A stretch of 64,000 bases of DNA from Piromyces finnis (Eukaryota; Neocallimastigomycota; Neocallimastigomycetes; Neocallimastigales; Neocallimastigaceae). The notes beneath the pieces are model-generated. The model did not search any database and had not been told where the DNA came from. It saw only the letters and a program-made list of their open reading frames with translations. The translations under genes and the position numbers were made by a program. The stretch lies in assembly GCA_002104945.1 (NCBI GenBank), contig MCFH01000003.1, forward strand, positions 1,054,001 through 1,118,000. Reading direction: 5' to 3'. Positions 21,378 through 32,607 of the stretch are shown piece after piece; position 1 is the stretch's first letter; every line of letters starts with the position of its first letter.

Positions 21378-24300
21378 ATGCCGATGGAAGATGCCATCCA
21401 AAAACTAAAACAACAAAAACAAAAATTAAATGAATTAAAGGAAAAACAACGTTATTTAGTGGAAAATGATCCAAATAATCAAAAATTGAAAAGAGAGTTC
21501 AATAAAGAATGGAATGAAATTTTAGGAGAAATTAGTGATATTTATGCATTAAATGAAAATATTAATAGAATAAATGAAACATCTACATCAAAGATGTCTT
21601 TGAAAGAAAAAAATATGACCATGGAAGGCAATAATTATCCACAAAAATATGGGGAAGAAAATCCAACCATCGATGATATTAAGGGTTTTCTAACCGACTA
21701 TAATTCAGAATCAAATTCCGAAGAAGAAAGTCATCACAGAAAAGAAAGAATTCGTGAACATCATAAAAAGAGAATTCAAGAAAGGTACTTTGAGGTGATG
21801 TCTAGAAACCTTCAAAATATAAATACAAATGGTTACAATGACTATAGTAATAATCGTAACTACAATGACTACGAAGATTCATCAAAAATGAAAATTGAAG
21901 AATTAATGGAAAGTCGTAATAAATTGGATTTTACAAAAAATGGTGGTCGCTTTTTAGATGATTACGATGAAACAGGTCATCGTATTGTAAATAATAATAC
22001 TAACTCAAAACTATCATCAATTAATAATAAAATGAACCCTATTGGTAATCGTATTCAATCTATTGATTCTACTATTACTGATGAAAAAAGTGGACCTATC
22101 ATTAATGAAGATATGTTAAAAGATTTAAATGATATTAAAGAATTAAATAAAGCAATTCAACGTGCCAATTTGGTGGATGACTATGATGATTTGGAAATAT
22201 TAAAAAATCGTCGTATGCCACCGGCTCCTTCTACAGCTGGTGTCGTCAATGCTATGTCCAATTCTCCAATGAACTACGAATTCATTGATAAAATACCAAT
22301 GGGTAACGCTGCTTACCGAATGGACAATTTTGATGCATCCCCAGAACGTAATTACACCCCAACCTACTCTCCAATGTTAATGAAACATGGTGGTAGACCA
22401 AAACGTCAACCTGTACCTTTAGATGACCTAGACGACTACATTGACGTCAATGCTATAAGAAATAATAACGGTATGAAAAATTCACCGGTGGTTAATCCTC
22501 GCGTTAATAAAAATCCAATGTTGGGAGGCTATGAAATCCCACCATTAGATAATAATTTTATGGATGGTCGCTCGATGCATTCTGATGCTATGTATAATTC
22601 ACCTACTCTTCGTACTAATCCAGGTGTTATGACCAATAGTCCTCTTATTAGTAGCCGTTCTTCAGGTAGATCATCCTTGGCAAGTCCACCCCCTATCAGT
22701 GGAATACCTAGAAATGGTTTAAGTCCAAGAATGAGTCCAACCGTTAACCCAAGTCCAGGGGGTGTAATGTCAAATGCGGCTGCAATGGAATGGAATCAAC
22801 TGGAGGATGAACTTGATGATGGTGATATTGAAGACGATCTTAGCGATTTAGATGACTATATGTCTCCAAAAACAAAGGAATTCAAGGGAAATAAGGCTCT
22901 TAAACTTCTTGGTGTAGGTACTAAAAGTGGTGCTATTAATAAAAATAAATTTTCTCTAAAGAATCGACCAATGGCTCCAACCGTGGCCCCAATGGCCCCA
23001 ATAAAATATCCAAATATTGGCATGTTATCCAAACCAGATTATATTCCAATGAGTGGTATTGGTGTGGGTGGAGTTAGTATGAGTCCATACCTTATGAAGG
23101 AATCCAAGAGTGTTGATAATATCCCAGGTATCGATTCACCCTACGGTTCTGAAAAATTGGGAATGGGAGGTCCTGAATTTGTTTCGGTACCAGAAAAGTT
23201 AAATAACCTCTCCTCTCTAGAAATGAATAGAAATGTCGCTCTTCCTCCCTCTGAAAATAATAGTAATGGTAAGGCAATGAAACTTTTGGGCCTTAAAGGT
23301 GGTATTAAACCAACCTTAATTAATACCAAAGGTGTTGGACTTGACTATAGCAATAACCCTTCAGCTAATTCTTATAAAAACTTTGGTGTCTCTCCTCTTA
23401 CTGCCGCCGGAGGTTCTTCCTTTATGATTAATAATAATTCAAACATAAAGGGTTTCCAAACCCTTAATTCCCCTTCAGCCGCTGAGATTTCTCCTATTAA
23501 AAATATAAACTATGAAAATGCGGTACCGCTCAGTGGTCCTAATAATTCAAAGTATAATAATAAACCAAATCTACTCAAAAATGATCTTCTTAATAAACCA
23601 AATCCAAGTGAATCTCAAGTCAAACGTCTTAATGACGTTCTTAATAATACTTTTGGTAGTTCTGGTGAAATGATCCTAGGTAGTGAATCCATGATGAGTA
23701 GTAGTTCCTATTCCCATTCCTATTCTCATTCCTACAGCAATAACAACAGCAATAACAATATTAACAACAACAGCACCTTTTCCAGTAATAACAACATCAA
23801 TAACAGTACTTTTTCCAATAACAACAACATCAACATCAATAACACATCATATAATAGTAATGGTAGCAGTCATAATCGTTCTGCCACAAACAATGAAGGT
23901 ATGGACTTTAGTCGTCTACGTGATCCAAAGAATATGAAACCGGAAGAAAAGTTAGATGTGATGCTTTTTTCCTCCTTAACCTATACCATGAAACAAATTA
24001 CGATTCATGAATTGACTGCATCCAAAAATAAAAATATTTTAACCTCTGGTTATCTGTTAAAACGTAGTTCTAGTCTTTTTAAGAAATGGAAACATAGATA
24101 CTTTATTCTTTGCTCTGATCATCTTTATTGTTTTGCATCTAATCAACCAAACGAGAAATCACTTTTAGCTATTCCAATTACTAAGGATGCTGTCGTTCGT
24201 AGTCACGTTGAAGAAAATAAATTTATTATCATATTTATTGCTGTATGGTACGAATTTAGCATTGTCCAAAAGGAGTTCTATTTCCAAGCCATTAACGAAG

Positions 24301-26045
24301 AGGAAATGAATTTATGGGTGAAACAAATTAAGATGGCCATTACCGTGGAAAAATTCAAAAGAACTAGCCTTCCAAAGGTTCCAGAACTTCCAGCTTCATA
24401 TGCAAGTAATAATGATGTAAGTTCCAGTTCTATACCAAATCTCAATGCCAATGTTAGTATTAGTAGCATTCCAAGTACCACAGCGGCCATTGTTTCTGGT
24501 AATCCAAAAGTAGGTAGTGTCGATAGTTATCTCAACAAAAACAAACATACAAGTAACAATCCTTCAAATACCAATACCGAAGAAACCTACAGAAACAGTA
24601 AAGACATAGACATCAGCTTGGATTCCAAGGGTATTACCAATGTTTCTATGGCTATGTCCATCCCAGAAAATGCCTCTTTTGTATCCACACAATCTGCCCA
24701 AGCAAACCAACGTGTGAACGATATTAAAACTGAAAATGGTCTTGGTGATGGAAGTTTCACTTCAAGTAATTCAAACAACAATACCGATACCAATACCAGT
24801 ATTACCTTAAGAAACGGATCCCCTGCTTTAAAGCAAGGTAATAAAAAGGAGAATAAATTAGAATTTCCAGCAAGAGTTTCCAGTAATCATCATCAACATC
24901 GTCATAAACGCATGGATAAAATATTGAGAACAACAGCAGCAAAGAATTCTTCAAATAAAACCATTGATACCAACAATATTCTTAAACATCTTTCCTTGGA
25001 TTCTGTTGTTCACAATGAGAATACGATGGATTTGAAATTCTACAATAAAGATTTAGAATTTAGCGATGAGGAAGAATTATCTATTTTGATGGATGAAGAT
25101 TTCATGAATAAGAGTAAAATGGCCGAAAATAGTTTCTATATTCATGGAGATGATAAAAACAAAAGTTTCAATGAAATTGATCCTCTTTACCCAAGCAGTA
25201 AAAGTAAACTTTCTCAAGACGCCAATATAAATTTCAGTCGAGTGATTGTCACTGAAATTAGTCGTAAGGATTCTGATGGTGCAGATAGATTTGTTCGTCC
25301 AAGAAAGCATCACCGTTCAAAATCTGAAGGTAGTAATCTACGAACATTAGCTAGCTTTTCCAATCATGGTAACTCTGATTCTCGAACCTCTTCCTTTGTT
25401 AGTGTTGATAGTAACGATGAAGTTGAAGTGGATAATCTTTCCATGTATCAAGAAATATTATCGTCCAATAAAACTGATTATCGTATTTCCCACGGAAATC
25501 TTACCCTTAAATCCACGGATAAAGAAAAGTCTTCCCACAAAAAGAAGGAAAAGGACAGAAAGTCCAAAGAAGATGGTAAGGAAGAAGAAGAAGTAGATAA
25601 AAAGAAAAATCGTCGTTCTTTAACCGTATCCGTTTCTAGTCTTTCCTCCTCTTTTTCCTCCATTACTTCACCTCTTAAAGATGATATCAGTGTATCCTCC
25701 CTATCCTTATCCTCTTTATCCTCCCCAACAAAATCTATAATTTCAGATGTGAATGAAGAAGCAGATAAAGAAAAGAAAGGCGATTTATTAACCCCACCAC
25801 AACTTTCTCAACCTGTCTCAGAGGGTCAAAAAATTTCTATTTCTAAAACATTTTCTAGTTTTATGAATGAATTTGATGAAAAAATAAAGGATAAAGAAGA
25901 ACATGACGACGACAGTGTTTCTATTGATAATGAAAGTACCGTAATGAAATATACTGGTAAAAATGCCATTACCCCAACCGACGAATACTTTAATAAAGCA
26001 TTAACAGAATTGGCTGCACTTTCTGATTTAACCAAAAAGAAGTAA
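21378..26045 (+). CDS. Large PH-domain protein, 1555 residues
   Basis: A single frame without introns from ATG 21378 (MPMEDAIQKLKQQKQKLNEL). Residues about 5-60 form a charged coiled coil. A long, probably disordered region rich in Asn, Ser, Pro and Met follows, with acidic patches (for example LEDELDDGDIEDDLSDLDDY) and a Ser/Asn tract near residues 770-840. A pleckstrin homology domain lies at about 888-990: SGYLLKRSSSLFKKWKHRYF at its start and EEMNLWVKQIKMAI at its end, where the invariant Trp of the last helix is present. The C-terminal 560 residues are again low-complexity, with Lys/Glu-rich and Ser-rich blocks. The PH domain should bind phosphoinositides or a protein partner and bring the protein to a membrane. 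The rest gives no enzymatic domain. It is likely an adaptor in cortical signalling, which is an inference. Confidence 0.88.
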   Translation: MPMEDAIQKLKQQKQKLNELKEKQRYLVENDPNNQKLKREFNKEWNEILGEISDIYALNENINRINETSTSKMSLKEKNMTMEGNNYPQKYGEENPTIDDIKGFLTDYNSESNSEEESHHRKERIREHHKKRIQERYFEVMSRNLQNINTNGYNDYSNNRNYNDYEDSSKMKIEELMESRNKLDFTKNGGRFLDDYDETGHRIVNNNTNSKLSSINNKMNPIGNRIQSIDSTITDEKSGPIINEDMLKDLNDIKELNKAIQRANLVDDYDDLEILKNRRMPPAPSTAGVVNAMSNSPMNYEFIDKIPMGNAAYRMDNFDASPERNYTPTYSPMLMKHGGRPKRQPVPLDDLDDYIDVNAIRNNNGMKNSPVVNPRVNKNPMLGGYEIPPLDNNFMDGRSMHSDAMYNSPTLRTNPGVMTNSPLISSRSSGRSSLASPPPISGIPRNGLSPRMSPTVNPSPGGVMSNAAAMEWNQLEDELDDGDIEDDLSDLDDYMSPKTKEFKGNKALKLLGVGTKSGAINKNKFSLKNRPMAPTVAPMAPIKYPNIGMLSKPDYIPMSGIGVGGVSMSPYLMKESKSVDNIPGIDSPYGSEKLGMGGPEFVSVPEKLNNLSSLEMNRNVALPPSENNSNGKAMKLLGLKGGIKPTLINTKGVGLDYSNNPSANSYKNFGVSPLTAAGGSSFMINNNSNIKGFQTLNSPSAAEISPIKNINYENAVPLSGPNNSKYNNKPNLLKNDLLNKPNPSESQVKRLNDVLNNTFGSSGEMILGSESMMSSSSYSHSYSHSYSNNNSNNNINNNSTFSSNNNINNSTFSNNNNININNTSYNSNGSSHNRSATNNEGMDFSRLRDPKNMKPEEKLDVMLFSSLTYTMKQITIHELTASKNKNILTSGYLLKRSSSLFKKWKHRYFILCSDHLYCFASNQPNEKSLLAIPITKDAVVRSHVEENKFIIIFIAVWYEFSIVQKEFYFQAINEEEMNLWVKQIKMAITVEKFKRTSLPKVPELPASYASNNDVSSSSIPNLNANVSISSIPSTTAAIVSGNPKVGSVDSYLNKNKHTSNNPSNTNTEETYRNSKDIDISLDSKGITNVSMAMSIPENASFVSTQSAQANQRVNDIKTENGLGDGSFTSSNSNNNTDTNTSITLRNGSPALKQGNKKENKLEFPARVSSNHHQHRHKRMDKILRTTAAKNSSNKTIDTNNILKHLSLDSVVHNENTMDLKFYNKDLEFSDEEELSILMDEDFMNKSKMAENSFYIHGDDKNKSFNEIDPLYPSSKSKLSQDANINFSRVIVTEISRKDSDGADRFVRPRKHHRSKSEGSNLRTLASFSNHGNSDSRTSSFVSVDSNDEVEVDNLSMYQEILSSNKTDYRISHGNLTLKSTDKEKSSHKKKEKDRKSKEDGKEEEEVDKKKNRRSLTVSVSSLSSSFSSITSPLKDDISVSSLSLSSLSSPTKSIISDVNEEADKEKKGDLLTPPQLSQPVSEGQKISISKTFSSFMNEFDEKIKDKEEHDDDSVSIDNESTVMKYTGKNAITPTDEYFNKALTELAALSDLTKKK

Positions 26046-27034
26046 TCCATCACTCACTCTTTTTTTTTGATATAATTCGTCTTGTTATTAAAATATAGAA
26101 TAAATAGAATAGAAATGTTGTAAAAGGAGAATAAGTAATTCTATTCAATAATTATTATTTTTTTTTATAAACGTTAATCCCAACACTCCAAAATTGATAT
26201 ATTATAATTCCATTTAAAAAAAAAAGAAGAAATAAGAAAAAGAAAAATCACCAATTAAATTTTTTTTACAACCCATTCTTATATATTATTAAAGCAATTT
26301 ACCACGTACATTGTTTATTCAAAAAGAAAAAAAAAATTTTTTAACAGTTAAAAAAATTATTATTTTATATATCTTTTTCTTTTTTCTTTTCCTCTCTTTT
26401 CTTCTTTTTTTTAAAAAAAAAAAAAGTATCTTTTTTAATTTTAAAAGAACATACTAATTTTATAAAGGTAAATTTTTTTGACTATTTAAAAATAGTAATA
26501 TTATGTAATATATATTAAAAATATAGATAATATATATATAGCAATAAACAAAACAAAACAACAAAAAAAAAAAAAAAAAAAAAATTACAAAACCATCAAA
26601 AACAATAGATAAAAAAATATCAATAATAAATAGCTTTTTTTAAAAAAAAAAAAAAATGTATTGATAATTTAATTTATTTTTAGAGGTATATATTTATTCA
26701 TTATAAAAGTAATAAAAAAAAAAATATACTAATTTTAAATTATCTTATAAATAAAAATCAACAACAAAAAATAATAATAGAAAGGAATAAGAAAGGAAAA
26801 AAAAAAAAAAAAAAAAAATTTACCAATTTATAGTATTAAAATTTTATTTAAAAAAAAAAAAAAGAAAAAAAATTAATAGTATTATTATTTATTAATATTT
26901 TTTTTTTTTTTTTTAATAGAAAATCAATAATTATTTTTTATTAAAAATTTAAAAAGAAATTATTATTAACATTATCTAGACATCAATAATTAAATTTAAA
27001 AATAATCAAATAGTTATATTCAAATGTAAAATAC

Positions 27035-27070
<36 letters not shown>

Positions 27071-27169
27071 ATATTCCTTTTAACAAAAAATAAAAATAAA
27101 AATAATTAAAAAAAAGAATGAATATTATTTTTTTTTTATTAAAAGTTTTGTTCTATTTGAAATTAGAAA

Positions 27170-27424
27170 TCTTTGGCAAAATATTTTTCCAATTTTTTTT
27201 TTAAAAATAAATTTATTTTTATATCTTTTTCTGGTTCCTCATTTTCAATCGTTTTACCGAATTTAACAACAACTAAGGAATTTGTGGTAAAGTGTCATCT
27301 ATCAGGTCCAATTGGTTGTTATTGAACTCTTTTTAAAGTCTTTTTTTTTTTTCTTCAACCTTTTAACATTCTGATTAAGCTAACTCTTGAGTATTTGAAT
27401 TAATTCTAATAGTGAAAAATTATC

Positions 27425-27440
<16 letters not shown>
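27170..27440 (-). pseudogene. Decayed coding stretch of unknown family
   Basis: The minus strand reads DNFSLLELIQILKS, a stop, and an A-rich Lys region. In a neighbouring frame comes TLKRVQ, a TAA, QPIGPDR, a TGA (where Trp would fit), HFTTNSLVVVKFGKTIENEE and a Lys-rich end. The mix of normal-looking peptide and stop codons suggests a dead gene. I do not recognise it. More minus-strand remnants (SDTKYLFNNILDIKDKSTFN) lie around 27820-27885. Confidence 0.35.
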
Positions 27441-27455
<15 letters not shown>

Positions 27456-27665
27456 TTAGTATTCGACCTCTATTCTTTTGTTTCATATTCCAAGGAAAAG
27501 TGATCTATTATTAGAAATATAATAATTATCAAGATATTTTACTCACACCTATTATATATCAAAGATTATTACAAATAAGAATATCAACATATGCCTTTTT
27601 TTTTTTTTTTCTACATGATCTCATTAGACCTAAACAATTTGGATTCCATAGCAAAGGAAAAAAAA
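27440..27665 (+). pseudogene. Possible LINE reverse-transcriptase remnant
   Basis: Short plus-strand peptides in shifting frames resemble the fingers of a non-LTR reverse transcriptase: YSTSILLFHIP in the position of the YRPISLLP motif, then TPIIYQRLLQIRIS, then LIRPKQFGFHSKG in the position of the QFGFR motif. Frames change at T runs. The match rests on three short pieces and is tentative. Confidence 0.25.
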
Positions 27666-28085
27666 AAAAATTAATTTATTCATTTCAAGTAGAGAAATCT
27701 GTCTAGAGATAAAAAATTATATAAAAACTAAATAGAATTTGTGTTACAATTTTCAACATTATTACCAAAAAACTTTTATTTCTTTACTTCTTTACTAATT
27801 GATACTTTTCTATAGATAAGCCGGATTAAATGTAGATTTATCCTTGATGTCAAGAATATTATTAAAAAGATACTTTGTGTCAGACACCTTCCTCAACATT
27901 TATTCTTGTTCCAGTAATATTAATAGTATTCCAAGTTTTATACTTTATAATATCATTATTAGTAAAAGTTATTTTAGACTAACCTAATCATAATAAAAAA
28001 AAAAAAAAAAAAAGAAAAAAAGAAAAATGGATGATTCCTTTTCAAATAGTTATTTTTTTTTTTTGATATTAATATAAATCAATGG

Positions 28086-28105
28086 ATGATAACACGTGTT
28101 ATCAT
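28086..28105. promoter_or_regulatory. 20-bp perfect palindrome centred on CACGTG
   Basis: ATGATAACACGTGTTATCAT reads the same on both strands. The core CACGTG is the canonical E-box bound by bHLH factors in fungi. It lies about 1.2 kb upstream of the XRN-like gene, in otherwise featureless DNA. Binding is not shown; this is sequence similarity only. Confidence 0.4.
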
Positions 28106-29027
28106 GAAAATAATATATTTTTTATAATTTAATTACATATTTTTATTTAAATTAAAAACTTTAATTTAATGAAAGTTGAAGAAATTCTTTAAAGTAAATT
28201 AAAAAAAGTATTTATTTTGCTTTTTTTTTTTTTTTTTTTACTATTTATTTAACTATTCTTTATATGATACTAGGATATTATTTCTTATTTATCTTTTATA
28301 AACTATTTCTACCTTTTTTTTTATTTCTATGTTGTTACTCAATAGTTTTTTTTTATCTTTGACAATAAAATAAAAAAAAAACTTTATTGTTTCCCTTATC
28401 CTACAATACAACAAAAATTATAATGTACATTATAGTTATGTCCAATCTTATTATTATTTTTTTTTTCTTTGACTTTCCAAATTCATGGAATTTCTTTTAG
28501 TGACCATTTTTTAAACTTTAAAACTAATAAAATTTATGACCTGTGTAACTTTAAATTACTGCCTAAAATTTTTAATTTAGATAGGTTTTTGGTATAAAAA
28601 GAAAAATCCTTTTTTTTGGTACTTTGAAATTTATTTGAAATAAAAAGATAAATACTCATTTTATATTCCTTTTTATTAACTAACAAATTAAAAAAAAAGT
28701 AAAAAAAAGGGTTTCTTTCATTCTTTTAAAGCTATTTAAATATTTTGATTATTATTCTTAATTATACCTATTATTATTTTTAATTTATTGTTCTTCTTCT
28801 TATGAACCTATAAATATATAACTATTAAAAATAAAAAAAAAAAAAAAGATTTTTACTTTTAATACTATATTAAATATATACTTATATTCATTTTATTATT
28901 CTTATTATTATTATTTCTATTTATAAGGTAGATTAAATTATAAAAAGTTATTTTTTTCTTATAATTTTGATGAAAAATGGTCTTTCGTGAATTAACTTCC
29001 TGGAAAAAGTAATATTAAAAAAAATAT

Positions 29028-29105
29028 AGATACATATAAAAATATAAATACATATAAAAATATAAATACATATAAAAATATAAATACATATAAAAATATA
29101 AATAT
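29028..29105. repeat. 18-bp tandem repeat, about four copies
   Basis: The unit ATACATATAAAAATATAA is repeated about four times with almost no change, and passes into shorter AT units. Confidence 0.85.
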
Positions 29106-29322
29106 AAATAAATATTATTGTCAATTCATTCTAATGTGTTTTTTTCTCTTCATTATTACAATATTAGTATCAGAAGAGAATGTAATGTAACTACTAAACT
29201 AAATTCTATCGGTATTATTCATTTTATTTCTTTAATAATTCCATAATTTAAATATATAATTATATTAATAAAATTGTTATCGAGTTTAACTGACGATTTT
29301 TTTTAATACTTTTATAATATAG

Positions 29323-32300
29323 ATTCATTATATATCGATATGAATGGTCTAGTTAGTAATAAATTACATAGTCTTAAAGACAGTATTGATGAATACTCTA
29401 TTGAAGAATTAACAGATTCTATTTTTGATTTAATCGATATTGAAACTAATACTTTTAAACCGAGGAAATGTGTAGGAATATTTTTTGATGGGGTTTCACC
29501 GAAAGCAAAAATGAATATTCAAAGACAACGAAGAATTCGCGAATATTATAAATATAAAGATAGGTGTAACTTTCAATTTAATTCTATTTCTATTGGAACT
29601 GAATTTTTTACTCAAATTTCCAATATAATTCATGAGAAAATTAAAAAAATAAAAGAGGACAGCAATTTAATTTGGAATAAAGTCAAAGTGGTTTTTTCTG
29701 GTCCTGATGTTGTTGGTGAAGCCGAACAAAAAATATTTGATTTCATCAAACAAAATTCAAAGAATACTTTAGAAAATGGATGTATCTATACCTCTGATAG
29801 TGATTTTTATTTATTAGCATTAGCTAATCGTCAATACCATTTATTGGTTTATAACGATTGCAATTGCAATATAAAAAATAATAAATCAATGAAAAGGAAT
29901 TTCTTTTCCGTTAAAAAATTATATCAATATATTTTAAGTCATTTCCAAAAGGTACAAGAAGAAAATCAAAGAAAAATTATTGATGATTTTGTTTGTTTAT
30001 GCTTTCTCACTGAAAATAATTATTTGCCAGGAATTCATGATGTTCAATTTAATGATATTTTTGAAATATATAAGGAAAATTGGAAAACGATTGGATTTAT
30101 TAATAATAATGGAAAGTTAAATGAAGAAAATCTTAAGAAATTCCTTTCCAAGTTAAATGATAAGGTTTCTATTAAAAATAAAATAATTTATCATTTAGAT
30201 GAAAAATTTATAAATTTTTGTAATGGTAAAGAGGATAATATAAATAGTAATAATGATGAGGATAGAAATTATATTATAAAATATGGTAAGTTTATAATAA
30301 TCAAAAAAAAAAAATAATAATAATATGACTTAAATATTATAAAATAAAATAAATACATTAATTGAAAAAATTAACTATTATCTGTTTTTTATTTTTAAAT
30401 ATTTTATAATTTATTATAGAATTAGTCAATCACTATATGTTAAAGAGTGAAGTTTTTGATGATATTCAATATTTTTGTAAGGATCAAAAATCCAAATCTA
30501 AAGATGTTGATTACAAAGATCCTATGGCTATTAAATATTTAAAATTCTTATGCTCTATCTTTAAATTTGAATACAAGGAAAATAATAAAATTCTCATAAA
30601 TGATCCAGAGAATAAAAAAGGATTGTATGACTCTGACCATTATTGGCAATTTAAAAAGTATTTAAATCAAAATAATTTAAATATTAATCATCTTAAAAAT
30701 TTTGATGATAAGAAAAAAGTGGAACTTTTAAATATGTGTAAAGAATGTAATATTAAATACAAGAGAAATAACTACATAACTATATTTAAAGGAGATGATG
30801 AAACTACTCCATTAAACATCATGAAAGAAATTGAATCGGAAGTCTATAATAAAAAAGACTTTTTCTTGAGTAAAAATGAAGAATATTACAAGGTATAAAA
30901 AATCTTTAATTATTTTTATATTTTTTTAAATAAATTAAAAAAATTCTAATTATAAAAAATATGATTTAATTATACTATATTAAAACAATACTTTTATTAC
31001 ATATTATATATTCTATTGTTATATATCTATTGTTATATATATAAATAGAGAAACATTCCAAATTGTAATAAGGGTCAATTGATTAATCAATTTATTAAAG
31101 GAGTCGTTCCAGTTTTTATCCTGGTTGTTAAGGCGTTTCCTTAGCATATATAAGGCTTCTGGTTCGACCCCGCAGATGTCAGTGCCTGTGGATTTTCCCA
31201 CTGGGTTTGCCATGGGTTGGGTTATGATATTCAGGTAAGTATAAATGAACTTTCTAATTTACTACTATGATAATAACACTCGTCTAGCCGGCCTGAGAGG
31301 GTCTAGTGTACATGGTACATTCCAAATTAGAACTTAATAAGTGGTGACTTAGGCTATGCCAAAAACACATAATATTCCTTAATCAATTTAAGTGTAAACA
31401 TTAGGGGGCGGTTGACACGTGATCAAATTGACTATAAGAGGCTTAGCATTGTAGTTGTGAAATATCGTACAACGACATGCATCTAATGTACATGGATTAA
31501 GTGAGCGTCGAAGCTGAAGAAACAGTATGACAGACCAGGAGGGTCACAACCACCTAGCAATAGGAATGAGCCAACGTTTCTCTAAGAACCACCATTGGAG
31601 CTAACTCTGATCGATGGGAGAAATGCACTCGGAAAGTTAAAAAAAAAAAAAAAAATTTATTAAAGGTATAGAGTGGCTATTGAAAACCTATTATGATAAG
31701 GTTCCTTCATGGACTTGGCATTACGAACATCGTTATTGGAATAACAAATGTAATAGTTATGGTCCATTAATATCTGGTATTTATCACTTTTTTTTATCCT
31801 TAAAAATAATAAATTTAATTATTCATATATATATAAATATATAAATATTTACTCTTTTTTATAATATTAAAATTAAATTTTTATTTGTAATTTTATTTGA
31901 TAAAATGTTATTTTACTTATATAATATGTATTATTTATATAGATTTATGTGAATTTAATGAAAATCAAGTTTTCCAATTTGAACAAGATGAACCACTTCA
32001 ACCTTTAACTCATTTATTAACTATTTTACCTTTAGAAAGTTTTACTTTACTTCCAAATAATTATAAAGAGGTATAATTATTTAAAAGAAAAGTTGGAAAT
32101 TCCTCTTTTTTTTTTTTATTTTCTTTTACTTTCGATTTAAAGAAATAATAAATTTTTTTGATAATTAAATGTTTATTTCTATTAACTTATTTTACATTAT
32201 TATTATATCAATTAATATACCATTGAATCATTGATTATTTATGGGGAAAAAAAAGTTATTAAATCATGAAGAGATAAAAAAAATTGTATCCAGCAATAAA

Positions 32301-32607
32301 TAGTTTTTCAGATAAATCTTCTATGTTTAGATATATTTCTGGTCTTCCACTCATCAATTCAAATGACTATAAAGAAGAATTAAAAAGTAAATTCATTTTT
32401 CATCATCTTTTTAATATTATCTTCATATAAAAATAAACATAATTGATACAAATAATATAAAATATATAAAATATAATACAAATAAAGAAAAAAAATTTAT
32501 AATTCATTTAAAATTTTATTTTATATTTTAGCATTAAACAAAAATCTTACAAATAAAGAAAAATTAAGAAATGAATTTGGTGAAACGATTGAATATCTTT
32601 CTAATCA
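29323..32607 (+). pseudogene. XRN1/RAT1-like 5'-3' exoribonuclease part
   Basis: The exon starts at an AG near 29322 with SLYIDMNGLVSN, the usual LYLDMNG motif, so the true N-terminal exon (GVP..FFRW in the family) lies upstream. A possible decayed version is MVFRELTSWKK at 28977. Family motifs follow: FFDGVSPKAKMNIQRQRR (metal Asp and the Lys, Gln, Arg, Arg 5'-phosphate pocket), GPDVVGEAEQKIFDFI (two metal Glu) and YTSDSDFYLLALA (two metal Asp). The last metal motif, normally GNDFLP, reads ENNYLP, so its Asp is Asn. Later come IEWLLKTYYDKVPSWTWHYE and PLTHLLTILPLESFTLLP, both classic XRN. The block between the latter and FRYISGLPLINSNDYKEELK has stops in all frames and no acceptor. Normal role: degradation of 5'-monophosphate RNA. 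This copy is unlikely to be active. Confidence 0.85.
31102..31653 (+). mobile_element. tRNA-Ala-derived SINE, copy 2, inside an XRN exon
   Basis: A unit of about 552 bp with a tRNA-like head (31102-31180), a body and a poly-A tail of about 17 bases. The perfect target duplication AATTTATTAAAGG is at 31089-31101 and 31654-31666. Removing the insert restores the XRN exon frame exactly (KGIEWLL). The head has the alanine anticodon loop TTAGCAT (31141-31147) and a Pol III B box GGTTCGACCCC (31161-31171); the A box is weaker (TGGTTGTTAAGG near 31123-31134). In the host frame the insert gives a TAG stop at 31142-31144. A consensus splice donor, CAG|GTAAGTAT, lies at 31232-31242. Confidence 0.92.

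Larger units (their letters stand above)
26046..29027. other. Gene-poor AT-rich stretch with faint coding relics
   Basis: Mostly A/T homopolymers of up to about 33 bases (for example 27036-27066 and 27429-27452). Coding-like remnants occur at about 27170-27970 and a palindrome at 28086-28105; both are listed separately. No intact gene. Confidence 0.45.

Noticed and set aside
31102-31180. Possible tRNA-Ala gene
   Set aside because: The anticodon and T-loops resemble tRNA-Ala, but the acceptor stem does not pair and the unit is part of a repeated SINE with a poly-A tail and target duplications.
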